Assembly (NCBI GenBank): GCA_902476665.1
Contig: CABSEO010000004.1
Span: forward strand, 1-21,391
Length of the DNA: 21,391 nt
Reading direction: 5' to 3'
Source: an uncultured Emergencia sp.
GTDB lineage: Bacteria > Bacillota > Clostridia > Peptostreptococcales > Anaerovoracaceae
The translations under genes and the position numbers were made by a program. A model generated the notes under the pieces. It did not search any database. It was not told where the DNA came from and worked only from the letters and a program-made list of their open reading frames with translations. Position 1 is the first letter of the stretch. Every line of letters starts with the position of its first letter. This document shows positions 1 to 8,005 of the stretch, in pieces.

Positions 1-1044
1 AGCCATACCCGGCAGATTTTCTGTAATCATTTCTCCAGTCTTTTCATTTGTAACATTATACATTCCAGTGGACAGAATCATGATAGCTGTCGCTGTGCAG
101 ACAAATAAAGTATCAACATATACAGAGAAAGACTGTGCCAGACCCTGTTTAGCAGGATGAGATACTTCTGCTGATGCAGCTGCATGGGCTCCGGAACCGT
201 AACCGGCTTCGTTTGAGTAGATACCTCTCTTTACGCCCCACATTACTGTGCTGCCCCAGATTGCACCATAAACGGAATCCATCTTAAATGCGCCTTTGAA
301 AATAAGTCCGAACATTTCAGGAATCTGCTTGAAGTTGATTCCCAGAATAATCAGAGCGATGATAATATAAGCAATTGCCATAACAGGAACGATAAGTTCA
401 GAAACTCTTCCCAGTCTCTTTGCACCGCCGAAAGCTACTACTGCTACGCATACAGCCATAGCTATGCCGCCAATCCAAGGATTCAGACCGAAAGCGTTAT
501 GTGCAGCGTCTGCAAAGTTGAAAGCCTGAATCGTAGGACCTGTAATACCGTTGGCAAGGATTGCTGCCAGTGCGAAAATAACTGCGAAAATTTTTGCAAA
601 TCCGTTGCCGCCCATACCTTTTTCGATATAGTATGCAGGACCGCCCTTGTACTCTCCGTCAATTCTGGTCTTGTAAAGCTGTGCCAGAGCAGATTCGGAG
701 AAAGCAGTGCCGGCACCGATAAATGCGATGATCCACATCCAGAATACCGCACCAGGTCCACCGAAGCAGATAGCGGTAGCTACACCGGCAATATTGCCCA
801 CACCAACTCTGCCGCCCAGAGCCAAAGCAAAGGCCTGGAAGGAAGACATACCTTCTTTACTGGTTCTGTCTTCTCTCTTTCTGTCTCTTCCCAGCAGATA
901 GTGCACCATATCCTTGAAAAGTCTCAATTGCGGGAATTTCATACGCAGTGAAAAATAAAAGCCTGTTCCAAGCGCCAGAATGATAAGAGGAAGCGCCCAG
1001 AGCACATTGTAGATTTGAGTTGTCAAATTGTCTAAAAAACTCAT
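1..1044 (-). CDS. AGCS-family sodium:amino acid (alanine/glutamine-type) symporter, C-terminus cut by window edge
   Basis: Membrane carrier expected to import alanine, glycine or glutamine with Na+. The start ATG (1044-1042) follows AAGGAG with 7 bases between. 348 codons are visible with no stop, so the last 100-200 residues of this usually 450-540 aa family lie outside. The protein is almost entirely hydrophobic helices. Family landmarks are GGPGAVFWMW near residue 90 and SNEAGYGSG with an Ala-rich continuation near residue 300, both matching the AGCS (alanine or glycine:cation symporter) signature regions. The two genes just upstream on the same strand are a YcbA/YcbB-like two-component system. 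In Bacillus that system controls the AGCS glutamine transporter GlnT, so glutamine is my preferred substrate. This is inference from context; alanine or glycine cannot be excluded from sequence. A terminator-like hairpin separates it from the regulator gene, so it probably has its own promoter. Confidence 0.93.
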   Translation of the reverse strand, partial: MSFLDNLTTQIYNVLWALPLIILALGTGFYFSLRMKFPQLRLFKDMVHYLLGRDRKREDRTSKEGMSSFQAFALALGGRVGVGNIAGVATAICFGGPGAVFWMWIIAFIGAGTAFSESALAQLYKTRIDGEYKGGPAYYIEKGMGGNGFAKIFAVIFALAAILANGITGPTIQAFNFADAAHNAFGLNPWIGGIAMAVCVAVVAFGGAKRLGRVSELIVPVMAIAYIIIALIILGINFKQIPEMFGLIFKGAFKMDSVYGAIWGSTVMWGVKRGIYSNEAGYGSGAHAAASAEVSHPAKQGLAQSFSVYVDTLFVCTATAIMILSTGMYNVTNEKTGEMITENLPGMA

Positions 1045-1092
1045 ACAATAACTCCTTTCTTTCTTATAAGTAATCTATGTAGTGAAAAGTCC

Positions 1093-1142
1093 TATATACA
1101 GTCTATCTGTCCCTTTCAAAAAAACTCAAAAAGAATCAAAAA
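1093..1142 (-). promoter_or_regulatory. Probable symporter promoter with three 10-bp-phased TTTTTGA direct repeats
   Basis: On the minus strand TTTTTGA occurs at 1142-1136, 1132-1126 and 1122-1116, each exactly 10 bp from the next. A TATATA at 1098-1093 can serve as a -10, placing the repeats at about -30 to -56, where a -35 would be, and no good -35 hexamer is present. That is the layout of an activator-dependent promoter. From memory, Bacillus GlnL recognises TTTTGT-type direct repeats with the same 10-bp period, so the adjacent response regulator is the candidate ligand. The A/T-rich repeats also form part of the T-tract of the preceding terminator, so their sequence may be partly explained by that. 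Confidence 0.5.
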
Positions 1143-1170
1143 ACGGAAGAATTTTTCGAATATTCTTCCG
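1130..1170 (-). terminator. Rho-independent terminator of the kinase/response-regulator pair
   Basis: A perfect 9-bp stem, CGGAAGAAT (1144-1152) with ATTCTTCCG (1162-1170), encloses a 9-nt loop. It is followed on the minus strand by TTTTTTGATTCTTTTTG. It lies 62 bp after the response-regulator stop and before the symporter gene. Confidence 0.8.
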
Positions 1171-1196
1171 CTTCAGTTTTTATCCAGTTTTCAGAT

Positions 1197-1210
1197 TGTT
1201 CTTAAGAACA
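1197..1210. repeat. 14-bp perfect palindrome TGTTCTTAAGAACA
   Basis: A gapless two-fold symmetric sequence in the spacer between the response-regulator stop codon and its terminator. It has the form of a dimeric protein-binding site. It is not followed by a T-tract on either strand, so it does not look like a terminator. Its function is unknown. Confidence 0.4.
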
Positions 1211-1231
1211 GCGTTCCTGTTGATATTTCTT

Positions 1232-2101
1232 TTATTCCAGTGTATTGCGATAAACAATAAGACCTTCAATAAACTTTGAAATATTCACCCGACCGCCGGC
1301 TTCTCTCTGTCCTCTGATATATTCCATCTCCTCTTTGATGTTTTTAAAATCGAAAACATAGTTTGCATAAACCTGAAAGACTTCGCTTCCATAATCTTCA
1401 ATTCCTAAAATCGCCACGTTATACAGTCCTTTTTTGATAGCTCTCCGAATCCGCTGTTCCAGATTTTTAGGCGTTTCTCCCTTTTCCTGCGCAACCTGTA
1501 TCAGAATCTCTTTCTGATAACTGCATCCCTTTTGATCCAGATATCTGCATACATCTATGATGTCTGCCGTGCCTTTTTCTCCCAACATCCCAAGCAATCC
1601 AAGAAACAGACTGATTTCTCGGGTAGATTTCTCAGAAGCCTGCGAGACAGAACTCTGGTTCTCTCTGACCGGGGTGCTCTGAGTCAAAGCGTCCTCTGCA
1701 AACATGCCGCGAATATTGCTGACAATGCTGTTCATCTTAATCTTATCTGCCACGTTTCCTAAAACTTTTTCAATCTCAATCACGTTGACAGGTTTATTGA
1801 CAAAAAACTCCACCCCTGCATGATAGGCCTGTTCGATCATTGATTTGTCAGCCACTTTGGAAAGCATTACAAAACTGATCTCCGGCCGTTTTCTTTTTAC
1901 CCTCTGTACAAGGGCAATTCCATCCATACGGCTCATCAGCAGATCTGCCAGAACAATATCCGGCTTTAACTCAATAATTTCCTCAGCAGCATCAACCGGA
2001 TCGGTTGCGTAACCGATCACTTCACCCAGATTTCTGCTTTCAATCAGATTCTCCAGTGTTTTGACAATACCAATTTCATCATCTATCAGATAATACTTCA
2101 T
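1232..2101 (-). CDS. Response regulator with YcbB-type output domain (GlnL-like)
   Basis: This 289-aa regulator has an N-terminal receiver domain: acidic pair D7-D8, phosphoacceptor Asp53 in LADLLM, the conserved Ser in VMLSK near residue 80 and Lys in NKPVN near residue 104. A linker of about 40 residues follows. The C-terminal domain contains RIRRAIKKGLYN and the end motif GQREAGGRVNISKFIEGL, which I recognise as the YcbB output domain of Bacillus GlnL rather than an OmpR, NarL or LytTR domain. The start at 2101 is chosen because GAGGAGG precedes that ATG by 6 bases; an in-frame upstream ATG at 2122 has no such site. The gene starts inside the end of the kinase gene (23-bp overlap), so the two are translationally coupled. 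Likely role: activating the neighbouring symporter when amide amino acid is sensed. Family assignment is firm; the ligand is inferred. Confidence 0.9.
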   Translation of the reverse strand: MKYYLIDDEIGIVKTLENLIESRNLGEVIGYATDPVDAAEEIIELKPDIVLADLLMSRMDGIALVQRVKRKRPEISFVMLSKVADKSMIEQAYHAGVEFFVNKPVNVIEIEKVLGNVADKIKMNSIVSNIRGMFAEDALTQSTPVRENQSSVSQASEKSTREISLFLGLLGMLGEKGTADIIDVCRYLDQKGCSYQKEILIQVAQEKGETPKNLEQRIRRAIKKGLYNVAILGIEDYGSEVFQVYANYVFDFKNIKEEMEYIRGQREAGGRVNISKFIEGLIVYRNTLE

Positions 2102-3377
2102 ACTCTGCCTCCTCAAAATCACCTTTCTGCATGGTAATTACAAACTCAGTAAATTCCCCGGGCACACTTTCCACCTCAATACTGCCGCCAAAGTAGTTTT
2201 CCACATAATCCTTCACCAGAGAAAGCCCTACCCCCCGCTGCGTCTTTCCAGTCTGTGGATCAAACTTGGTGGAATAAAACTCCAAAAAAACTGTATCCAG
2301 TTTATTCTGCGGAATACCTGGTCCATTGTCTCTTACTTTTAAAATATACTGCTGTTTCTCTTCCAAAAGAATCACCGTTACTTTTCCACCTTCTTCTCCC
2401 ATAGCTTCAATCGCATTAAGCATCAGATTTCTCACCACAGACATCATCTTAAAGTACTGTTCCACAAAGAAATTTGTTCTGATACGTGTATGTATCTCAA
2501 TAGAAAAGTTTTTTCGTTTAATCAGACTCTGCATATTAAGCCGCTCAATAGAAATTATATCCCTCATGCTCATTTTTCTCTCATGTACCCCGTCTAGATA
2601 GGTATCCTTTAACACATCAAGAATGTTAAGATAATCACCTTTCACCTCATGAGCATTTTTGGAAATATCCAGCGCACGATCTCTCAGTCCCAGAGGAGCA
2701 TTCAGCTTTTCCATGTCCCGGTATAATTCAAAGGCCTGGCGCATAATGTCTTCTATTTCAGCTGTATTCTTCTCCATGACATAAAGTTCACTCTCAAAAA
2801 CAGAGGCCTGAATCAAAAGTTTCCTGTATTCTTTATCATGCTCCTGACGAAGCAGCAGATTGGAATAAGCTTCCATAGCCAGCAGTATCACCTGAATCAG
2901 CACTGTTCGCAGAAACGCCACGACCAGCAGGGAAGTGATAACGCCGGCATCAAATAAAAATACTCCCTGCAGCAGACTTCTGGCCAGCATCTCTGTACAG
3001 TTGGACAAAAGATCACAACAGAATATGACCATGGGAAAATTCCGGATATCCTTAGGCTTCCTTATAAGATATTGATAAATTAAGGTGTAAAAGATACCAT
3101 AAGAAAAGAAAAATACGGCATCAGGAATCGCCAAAAAAGCAGCTTCCTCCAAGGTTCCGTCATTGATGGTGATAACTGCCAGTCGAAAAAGCGGAGAAAA
3201 AATACCTGAACATACGCCCACATAAATAGGCGACAGATCTTCATAGCAATACACAAAAATAGACATAACCACTACTGACATGGCAATAATAAAACCATCT
3301 GTCAGAAAGTTAAATTTTATCTGTGACGCAATGGATACAAAGAATGCGATAAAAATTGTCTTCTGTGTTTTTTTCAT
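2079..3377 (-). CDS. Membrane sensor histidine kinase, YcbA/GlnK-like
   Basis: This 432-aa kinase carries about six hydrophobic segments in residues 8-170 and almost no extracytoplasmic loop, so sensing probably occurs within the membrane. A cytoplasmic helical linker (about 175-235) follows. The phosphoacceptor region reads AHEVKGDYL with His243, a non-HisKA form resembling YcbA/CitA-type kinases. The HATPase domain shows the N-box LNAIEAM (Asn321), G1 DNGPGIP (350-356) and G2 GVGLSLVKDY (about 383-392). The ATG at 3377 has AAAGGA upstream at a rather long 9-base spacing. The stop codon lies inside the response-regulator gene, giving a tight two-gene operon with its own sigma-A promoter at 3404-3432. 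The signal is likely extracellular or membrane-bound glutamine or a related amino acid, inferred from the partner regulator and the AGCS transporter downstream. Confidence 0.9.
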   Translation of the reverse strand: MKKTQKTIFIAFFVSIASQIKFNFLTDGFIIAMSVVVMSIFVYCYEDLSPIYVGVCSGIFSPLFRLAVITINDGTLEEAAFLAIPDAVFFFSYGIFYTLIYQYLIRKPKDIRNFPMVIFCCDLLSNCTEMLARSLLQGVFLFDAGVITSLLVVAFLRTVLIQVILLAMEAYSNLLLRQEHDKEYRKLLIQASVFESELYVMEKNTAEIEDIMRQAFELYRDMEKLNAPLGLRDRALDISKNAHEVKGDYLNILDVLKDTYLDGVHERKMSMRDIISIERLNMQSLIKRKNFSIEIHTRIRTNFFVEQYFKMMSVVRNLMLNAIEAMGEEGGKVTVILLEEKQQYILKVRDNGPGIPQNKLDTVFLEFYSTKFDPQTGKTQRGVGLSLVKDYVENYFGGSIEVESVPGEFTEFVITMQKGDFEEAEYEVLSDR

Positions 3378-3403
3378 AACTTTCAGTCCTTTCCCTATGG
3401 AAT

Positions 3404-3432
3404 ATTCTAGCAGAAAGGAACCCCGTTTTCAA
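3404..3432 (-). promoter_or_regulatory. Sigma-A promoter of the kinase/regulator operon
   Basis: The minus strand shows -35 TTGAAA (3432-3427), a 17-bp spacer ending in TGC (extended -10), and -10 TAGAAT (3409-3404). The expected transcript start lies about 20 bases before the kinase ATG, so the leader is very short. Confidence 0.65.
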
Positions 3433-3450
3433 TGCGAAATCCGCCAGTGA

Positions 3451-3487
3451 AAACAATACAAACAAAAGGACAGCATATATGCTGCCC
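3451..3487 (-). terminator. Rho-independent terminator after carB
   Basis: On the minus strand a stem formed by GGGCAGCAT (3487-3479) and ATGCTGTCC (3476-3468), with one G-U pair, is followed by TTTTGTTTGTATTGTTTT. It begins 37 bp after the carB stop and separates carAB from the sensor-kinase promoter. Confidence 0.8.
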
Positions 3488-3524
3488 CTCGTCCGTTCAA
3501 TGATATCGGAATTTACCGATGCAT

Positions 3525-6500
3525 CTATTTCAGTTCTTTGTATTCCAGTTTTATGTGTTTCTGCTTCAAACTGATGGCAATGGCAAAGATTTTGGCGGTG
3601 TCTATACATGTCATGACAGGAAGACCGTGTTCAATCGCCTGTCTTCTGATTGGGAATGTATCTGCACCAATAAGATTCATAGCCTTTGGCGTATTGATAA
3701 CTATCTGTATTTTTTCTCCAATCATGGGTATTACCCTGTCATAGGCCACAGTTTCCGCTTTTACCCCTTGCTGTGACAGAAAGTCTGCTGTTCCCTGAGA
3801 TGCATAAATATCAAACCCCAGCGCCTTATACCTACTGATAATTTCTGCAGTATCCTCAGTCTTATCATGATCCTTCAGCGAAACAAATACGCCGCCTCCT
3901 GTCGGAATATCGGTTCCTGCACCAAGAAACCCTTTATATATTGCCTTTTCCAGCTTCTCATCAATTCCGAGCACTTCTCCGGTAGACTTCATTTCCGGAC
4001 CTACTGCCACATCCACATCTGTCAGTTTGGAATCCGAGAAGACTGGAATTTTTACCGCATAATAATTATGGCTTGGATACAGACCGGTTCCCCCCTCCAG
4101 ATCAGCCAGTTTTTGTCCAGTCATCACACCTACGGCAATCTTTACCATGGGAACTCTGGTCACTTTGCTGAGAATCGGTACTGTTCTGGACGCTCTCGGA
4201 TTTACTTCGATCACGTAGATCTTGTCCCCATCCCATGCGTACTGAATATTGACAAGTCCCACGATATGAAGTGCTCTGGCGATCTTCTTGGTATAAGCTA
4301 CCAGCTGCTCGATCACTTCGTCAGGCAGGCTGTAAGGCGGGTATACACAGCAGCTGTCGCCGGAGTGAACGCCTGTACGTTCCACATGTTCCATGATACC
4401 CGGAATGAGCACGTCCTCACCGTCTGCTACGGCATCTACTTCTATTTCTTTTCCTTCAATATATTTATCTATCAGTACAGGATGTTCATGAGACAGCTTT
4501 ACAGCTTCTTTCAGGTATTTCATCAGTTCTTCATCACTATAGACAACCTGCATGGCTCTTCCGCCTATAACGAAAGACGGGCGCACCACCAGTGGATATC
4601 CCAGACGTTCTACGGCTTCAAAAGCTTCTTCTCTGGTTCTAACCGCACAGCCCTTTGGGGTGGAAATCTCCAGAAGATCCAGCAGTTCAGAAAACTTTTC
4701 TCTATCCTCAGCCAGATCAATATATTTATTCTGTGTCCCCAGAATCCGGATACTTCTTTCAGCAAGCTTTGCGGCAAGATTCAGCGATGTCTGACCGCCT
4801 AACTGCAGTATAACACCCTCCGGCCTCTCCTGCTTGATGACATTCATCACATCATCCGTATGCAGCGGTTCAAAATACAACTTATCCGAAGTATCAAAAT
4901 CAGTGCTGACAGTTTCAGGATTATTATTGATAATGATGGACTCATACCCAAGGTCTTTCAGCGCCCAGACTCCCTGTACACAGCTATAGTCAAATTCTAT
5001 TCCCTGGCCGATTCTTATCGGCCCTGAACCCACTACAAGTATTTTTTCATGAGGTGATTTCCTGCTTTCATTTTCTCCTCCATAGCTGGAATAATAATAT
5101 GGCGTCAGCGCTTCGAACTCTCCGGCACAGGTATCAACCACCTTATATACCGGATAAATATCATGATAAATTCTGATGTCCTGCAGTACTGCTCTGTCAA
5201 GGCCGGTCAGATCCAGAATCTCGTCATCGGTAAAACCTCTGTATTCCGCCTCCCTGATTAATTCTGCTGTCGGTTCAGAGTTTTTCAGAGTTTTTTCCAT
5301 CTGCACAATCCCGAAAACTTTATAAAGGAACCAGCGATCAATTCTGGTCATATGGAAGATATCTTCTACATCTGCCAGTCCACGTCTGAAGGCTTCGGCA
5401 ATACAGAAAATACGTTCGTCATCACAAGCTGCCAGTTTATCCATCAATTTTTCATCATTCAGTGATGTGACATAAGGAATCCTGAGGCCTGTGCCTTCCA
5501 CTTCCAAGGATGCAATAGCCTTCAGCAGTGCACTTTCAAAGTTTCTGTCAATTGCCATAATTTCACCGGTGGCTTTCATCTGTGTTCCCAGCTTTCTTGA
5601 AGCTGTTCTGAATTTGTTAAAAGGCCATTTAGGAAATTTCACCACACAGTAGTCCAGAGCCGGTTCAAAACAGGCACTGGAACCTTGAGTTACATAATTT
5701 TTCAGTTCATCCAGACTATAGCCGATGGCAATTTTAGCTGCAATCTTTGCAATCGGATATCCTGCAGCCTTGGAAGCAAGCGCTGAAGATCTACTTACTC
5801 TGGGATTTACTTCAATTACGATGTATTCGTCCCGTTCCGGATCCAGTGCAAACTGCACATTACATCCGCCTTCAATCTCCAGACTTCTAATAATCTTCAG
5901 TGCCGAATTTCTCAGCATCTGATACTGACTGTCATTCAAAGTCTGTGTCGGCGCAACTACAATGCTGTCACCGGTATGAACACCCACAGGATCCAGATTT
6001 TCCATGGAGCAGATGATAATGCAGTTATCCTTGCTGTCTCTAATAACTTCATACTCTACTTCTTTCCAGCCTGCCACCGATTTTTCAAGCAGTATCTGTC
6101 CGATGGCACTCTTTTCCATGCCCATCCGGCAGTAGTGTTCCAGCTCTTCATCATTATGAGCTATGCCGCCTCCAGTTCCACCAAGCGTATAGGCCGGCCG
6201 AATGATGACGGGATAGCCAATTTTATCCACAAAGCAGCGACATTCCTCCATAGTAGTGGCTATGGTACTGTCTGGAATCGGTTCTCCAATTTCCAGCATC
6301 AGTTCCTTAAAGGCCTCTCTGTCCTCAGCCTTATGAATGCTTTCCCGATTGACTCCAAGAAGTTTTACTCCATATTTCTCAAAGATCCCTTTTTCATCCA
6401 AAGACATGGCCAGATTCAGTCCGGTCTGCCCGCCAAACCCTGCCAGAACCCCTTCCGGTCGCTCCTTCTCCAGAATTGCGGTTACAGCTTCTTCTGTAAT

Positions 6501-6704
6501 CGGCTCCAGATATACCTTGTCGGCAATACCGTTATCAGTCATAATTGTTGCAGGATTACTATTAATCAAAATGGTTTCTATGCCCTCTTCAGACACAGCC
6601 TTGCAGCACTGAGTTCCAGCATAATCAAACTCTGCCGCCTGGCCGATCACAATAGGTCCGGAACCAATAATCAAAACTTTTTTTAGCGTGAAATCTCTTG
6701 GCAT
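3525..6704 (-). CDS. carB: Carbamoyl phosphate synthase, large (ammonia-using) subunit
   Basis: CarB makes carbamoyl phosphate from bicarbonate, two ATP and the ammonia delivered by CarA, feeding arginine and pyrimidine synthesis. The 1059 aa match the usual length of about 1070. Two homologous halves are visible. Each opens with a GSGP-I-IGQ motif (about residues 14-22 and 555-563) and contains an ATP-grasp core. The first half has GGTGGGIAHN at 175-184 and metal-binding NPRVSR at 300-305; the second has the matching NPRASR motif. The last 125 residues form the MGS-like allosteric domain, ending with INTP and the FPIRR helix. The start codon overlaps the carA stop by one base (TAATG). Its Shine-Dalgarno site is formed by the GGA-GGA Gly codons at the end of carA, so translation is probably coupled. 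Adjacent argG suggests this copy serves arginine or citrulline metabolism. Confidence 0.98.
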   Translation of the reverse strand: MPRDFTLKKVLIIGSGPIVIGQAAEFDYAGTQCCKAVSEEGIETILINSNPATIMTDNGIADKVYLEPITEEAVTAILEKERPEGVLAGFGGQTGLNLAMSLDEKGIFEKYGVKLLGVNRESIHKAEDREAFKELMLEIGEPIPDSTIATTMEECRCFVDKIGYPVIIRPAYTLGGTGGGIAHNDEELEHYCRMGMEKSAIGQILLEKSVAGWKEVEYEVIRDSKDNCIIICSMENLDPVGVHTGDSIVVAPTQTLNDSQYQMLRNSALKIIRSLEIEGGCNVQFALDPERDEYIVIEVNPRVSRSSALASKAAGYPIAKIAAKIAIGYSLDELKNYVTQGSSACFEPALDYCVVKFPKWPFNKFRTASRKLGTQMKATGEIMAIDRNFESALLKAIASLEVEGTGLRIPYVTSLNDEKLMDKLAACDDERIFCIAEAFRRGLADVEDIFHMTRIDRWFLYKVFGIVQMEKTLKNSEPTAELIREAEYRGFTDDEILDLTGLDRAVLQDIRIYHDIYPVYKVVDTCAGEFEALTPYYYSSYGGENESRKSPHEKILVVGSGPIRIGQGIEFDYSCVQGVWALKDLGYESIIINNNPETVSTDFDTSDKLYFEPLHTDDVMNVIKQERPEGVILQLGGQTSLNLAAKLAERSIRILGTQNKYIDLAEDREKFSELLDLLEISTPKGCAVRTREEAFEAVERLGYPLVVRPSFVIGGRAMQVVYSDEELMKYLKEAVKLSHEHPVLIDKYIEGKEIEVDAVADGEDVLIPGIMEHVERTGVHSGDSCCVYPPYSLPDEVIEQLVAYTKKIARALHIVGLVNIQYAWDGDKIYVIEVNPRASRTVPILSKVTRVPMVKIAVGVMTGQKLADLEGGTGLYPSHNYYAVKIPVFSDSKLTDVDVAVGPEMKSTGEVLGIDEKLEKAIYKGFLGAGTDIPTGGGVFVSLKDHDKTEDTAEIISRYKALGFDIYASQGTADFLSQQGVKAETVAYDRVIPMIGEKIQIVINTPKAMNLIGADTFPIRRQAIEHGLPVMTCIDTAKIFAIAISLKQKHIKLEYKELK

Positions 6705-7804
6705 TACAGGGTTCCTCCTTCCATTAAAGATATGAATTTATCGAACAGATAACCGGTATCATCGGGACCCGGATTTGATTCTGGATGAAACTGCACTGAA
6801 AATACAGGCTTGTTCAAATGCCGCATTCCCTCCACAGTCCCGTCATTCAGGTTTAAATGTGTCACTTCCAGACCTTTCAATATTATACTCTCAGCTTTTA
6901 CTGCAAATCCATGATTCTGGGAGGTTATGTAGCTTCTGCCGTTATCTTTATCAAACACTCCGTGATTGCAGCCCCTGTGACCGTATTTCAATTTGTAGGT
7001 ACTACCGCCCTGAGCCAGCGCAATGAGCTGATGTCCCATACAAATCCCAAAAATCGGCATCTGATCAGGCCCATAATTACTGTTAGTAATCAGCTTTTCA
7101 ATAATAGCAACTGCTTCTTTTGCATCTTCGGGATTGCCCGGACCGTTGGTCAGAAACACACCATCCGGCTTTTCTTCCAATATGATTCTGGCTTTTGTCC
7201 CGTAAGGGTAAAGGGTCAAACTGCATCCTCTATCATAAAGCGCCTGTAATATACTTTTCTTTACTCCGAAGTCCAGCACCGCCACACGATGTTTTTCTTC
7301 CGGGTTCTTCCAGTGTTCTACCTTCTGTACCCCTGCATCTTTCATCTGATCTCCTCTAAGTTCCACATCTTCACAGATTTTTTTAAGTGCCTGCAGTGAC
7401 AGCTGTTCTGTGGAAATAACGCATTTCTGATTTCCTGACTCCCTTAATTTTCGAGTAATTTCTCTGGTGTCCACACCATAAATCCCAGGCACCTTCTGTT
7501 CTTTCAGCCATTGATCGATATTCATTACGGACCTCCAGTTACTTGGCGTAAAGCAGACATCTGCTGCTACAACACCAAAGGCATGAATCTGCTGGGATTC
7601 GTAATCCGTCTCGTTGATCCCATAATTGCCCAGCAAAGGATACGTTACAGTAATAATCTGTTCCTTATAGGAAGGATCTGTTAACATCTTCTGATACCCT
7701 GTCATGGCTGTGTTGAATACCAGTTCGCCCACTCTGGTGCCCTCAAATCCAAATCCTTTTCCTTTATATACAGTGCCATCTTCTAAATATAGAATTCCTT
7801 TCAT
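6704..7804 (-). CDS. carA: Carbamoyl phosphate synthase, small (glutaminase) subunit
   Basis: CarA hydrolyses glutamine and channels the ammonia to CarB. The 366-aa protein has the CarA N-terminal domain (start through about 165, with FNTAMTGYQ and TDPSY) and a class I glutamine amidotransferase domain (about 172-360). The catalytic nucleophile is Cys255 in GICMGHQ and the His-Glu pair is H340/E342 in QFHPES. The ATG at 7804 follows AAAGGAG by 5 bases. It is first in a two-gene operon with carB and divergent from argG. The leader from the predicted promoter is only about 27 nt, too short for a PyrR or similar attenuator, so control is more likely at initiation. It consumes glutamine, which fits the neighbouring glutamine-type transport system, although that link is only contextual. 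Confidence 0.97.
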   Translation of the reverse strand: MKGILYLEDGTVYKGKGFGFEGTRVGELVFNTAMTGYQKMLTDPSYKEQIITVTYPLLGNYGINETDYESQQIHAFGVVAADVCFTPSNWRSVMNIDQWLKEQKVPGIYGVDTREITRKLRESGNQKCVISTEQLSLQALKKICEDVELRGDQMKDAGVQKVEHWKNPEEKHRVAVLDFGVKKSILQALYDRGCSLTLYPYGTKARIILEEKPDGVFLTNGPGNPEDAKEAVAIIEKLITNSNYGPDQMPIFGICMGHQLIALAQGGSTYKLKYGHRGCNHGVFDKDNGRSYITSQNHGFAVKAESIILKGLEVTHLNLNDGTVEGMRHLNKPVFSVQFHPESNPGPDDTGYLFDKFISLMEGGTL

Positions 7805-7837
7805 GTTTGCTCCTTTCCCTGATTACTCTAAGTTTGC

Positions 7838-7866
7838 AGTATACTACTAAAATTATAAACATGCAA
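7838..7866 (-). promoter_or_regulatory. carAB promoter
   Basis: On the minus strand -35 TTGCAT (7866-7861), a 17-bp spacer and -10 TATACT (7843-7838). The start point would be near 7831, about 27 bases before the carA ATG. No hairpin or attenuator fits in that leader. Confidence 0.7.
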
Positions 7867-7914
7867 GAAGAAATTATATTTTTTCACTTTTTCTTATTTT
7901 TATGTAATAATGCC

Positions 7915-7943
7915 TTGATTTTATCCCAGAAATGTGGTATATT
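7915..7943 (+). promoter_or_regulatory. argG promoter
   Basis: The plus strand shows -35 TTGATT (7915-7920), an exact 17-bp spacer ending in TGG (extended -10) and -10 TATATT (7938-7943). The predicted start near 7950 gives a leader of about 55 nt. Confidence 0.75.
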
Positions 7944-7952
7944 ACATTCATT

Positions 7953-7970
7953 GATTGATTTTTATTCAAA
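7953..7970. promoter_or_regulatory. ARG-box-like operator (ArgR/AhrC) at the argG start site
   Basis: Read on the minus strand this is TTTGAATAAAAATCAATC, matching 12 of 18 positions of the AhrC/ArgR consensus as I recall it (CATGAATAAAAATTCAAG). One half-site, TGAATAAAAAT, is perfect. It sits immediately downstream of the predicted argG -10, at about +3 to +20, a position suited to repression. A weaker A/T-rich arg-like half-site, GAATATATAA on the minus strand, lies about 20 bp further downstream. The regulator gene itself is not in the window. Confidence 0.5.
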
Positions 7971-8005
7971 ATAATAAATATTTATATATTCGGAGGGAAA
8001 GAACA

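Noticed and set aside
499..951. 150-codon plus-strand frame opposite the symporter
   Set aside because: Antisense to an unmistakable AGCS membrane protein; no ribosome site or domain.
2102..2122. Upstream in-frame ATG for the response regulator
   Set aside because: The ATG at 2101 has an ideal GAGGAGG site; the upstream one would add seven residues before the receiver fold and has none.
3867..4802. 311-codon open frame on the plus strand inside carB
   Set aside because: Antisense shadow of a highly conserved coding sequence. It has no ribosome site, a Cys/His/Phe-rich composition typical of reverse-frame translation, and no recognisable domain.
5976..6686. 236-codon plus-strand frame opposite carB
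   Set aside because: Same reasons: antisense to the first ATP-grasp half of CarB, with no start signal.
7805..7837. Pyrimidine attenuator, T-box or riboswitch in the carA leader
   Set aside because: The predicted leader is under 30 nt and contains no hairpin.
7955..8005. Upstream in-frame ATG for argG
   Set aside because: It lies at the transcription start/operator and lacks a ribosome site; GGAGGG serves the ATG at 8006.
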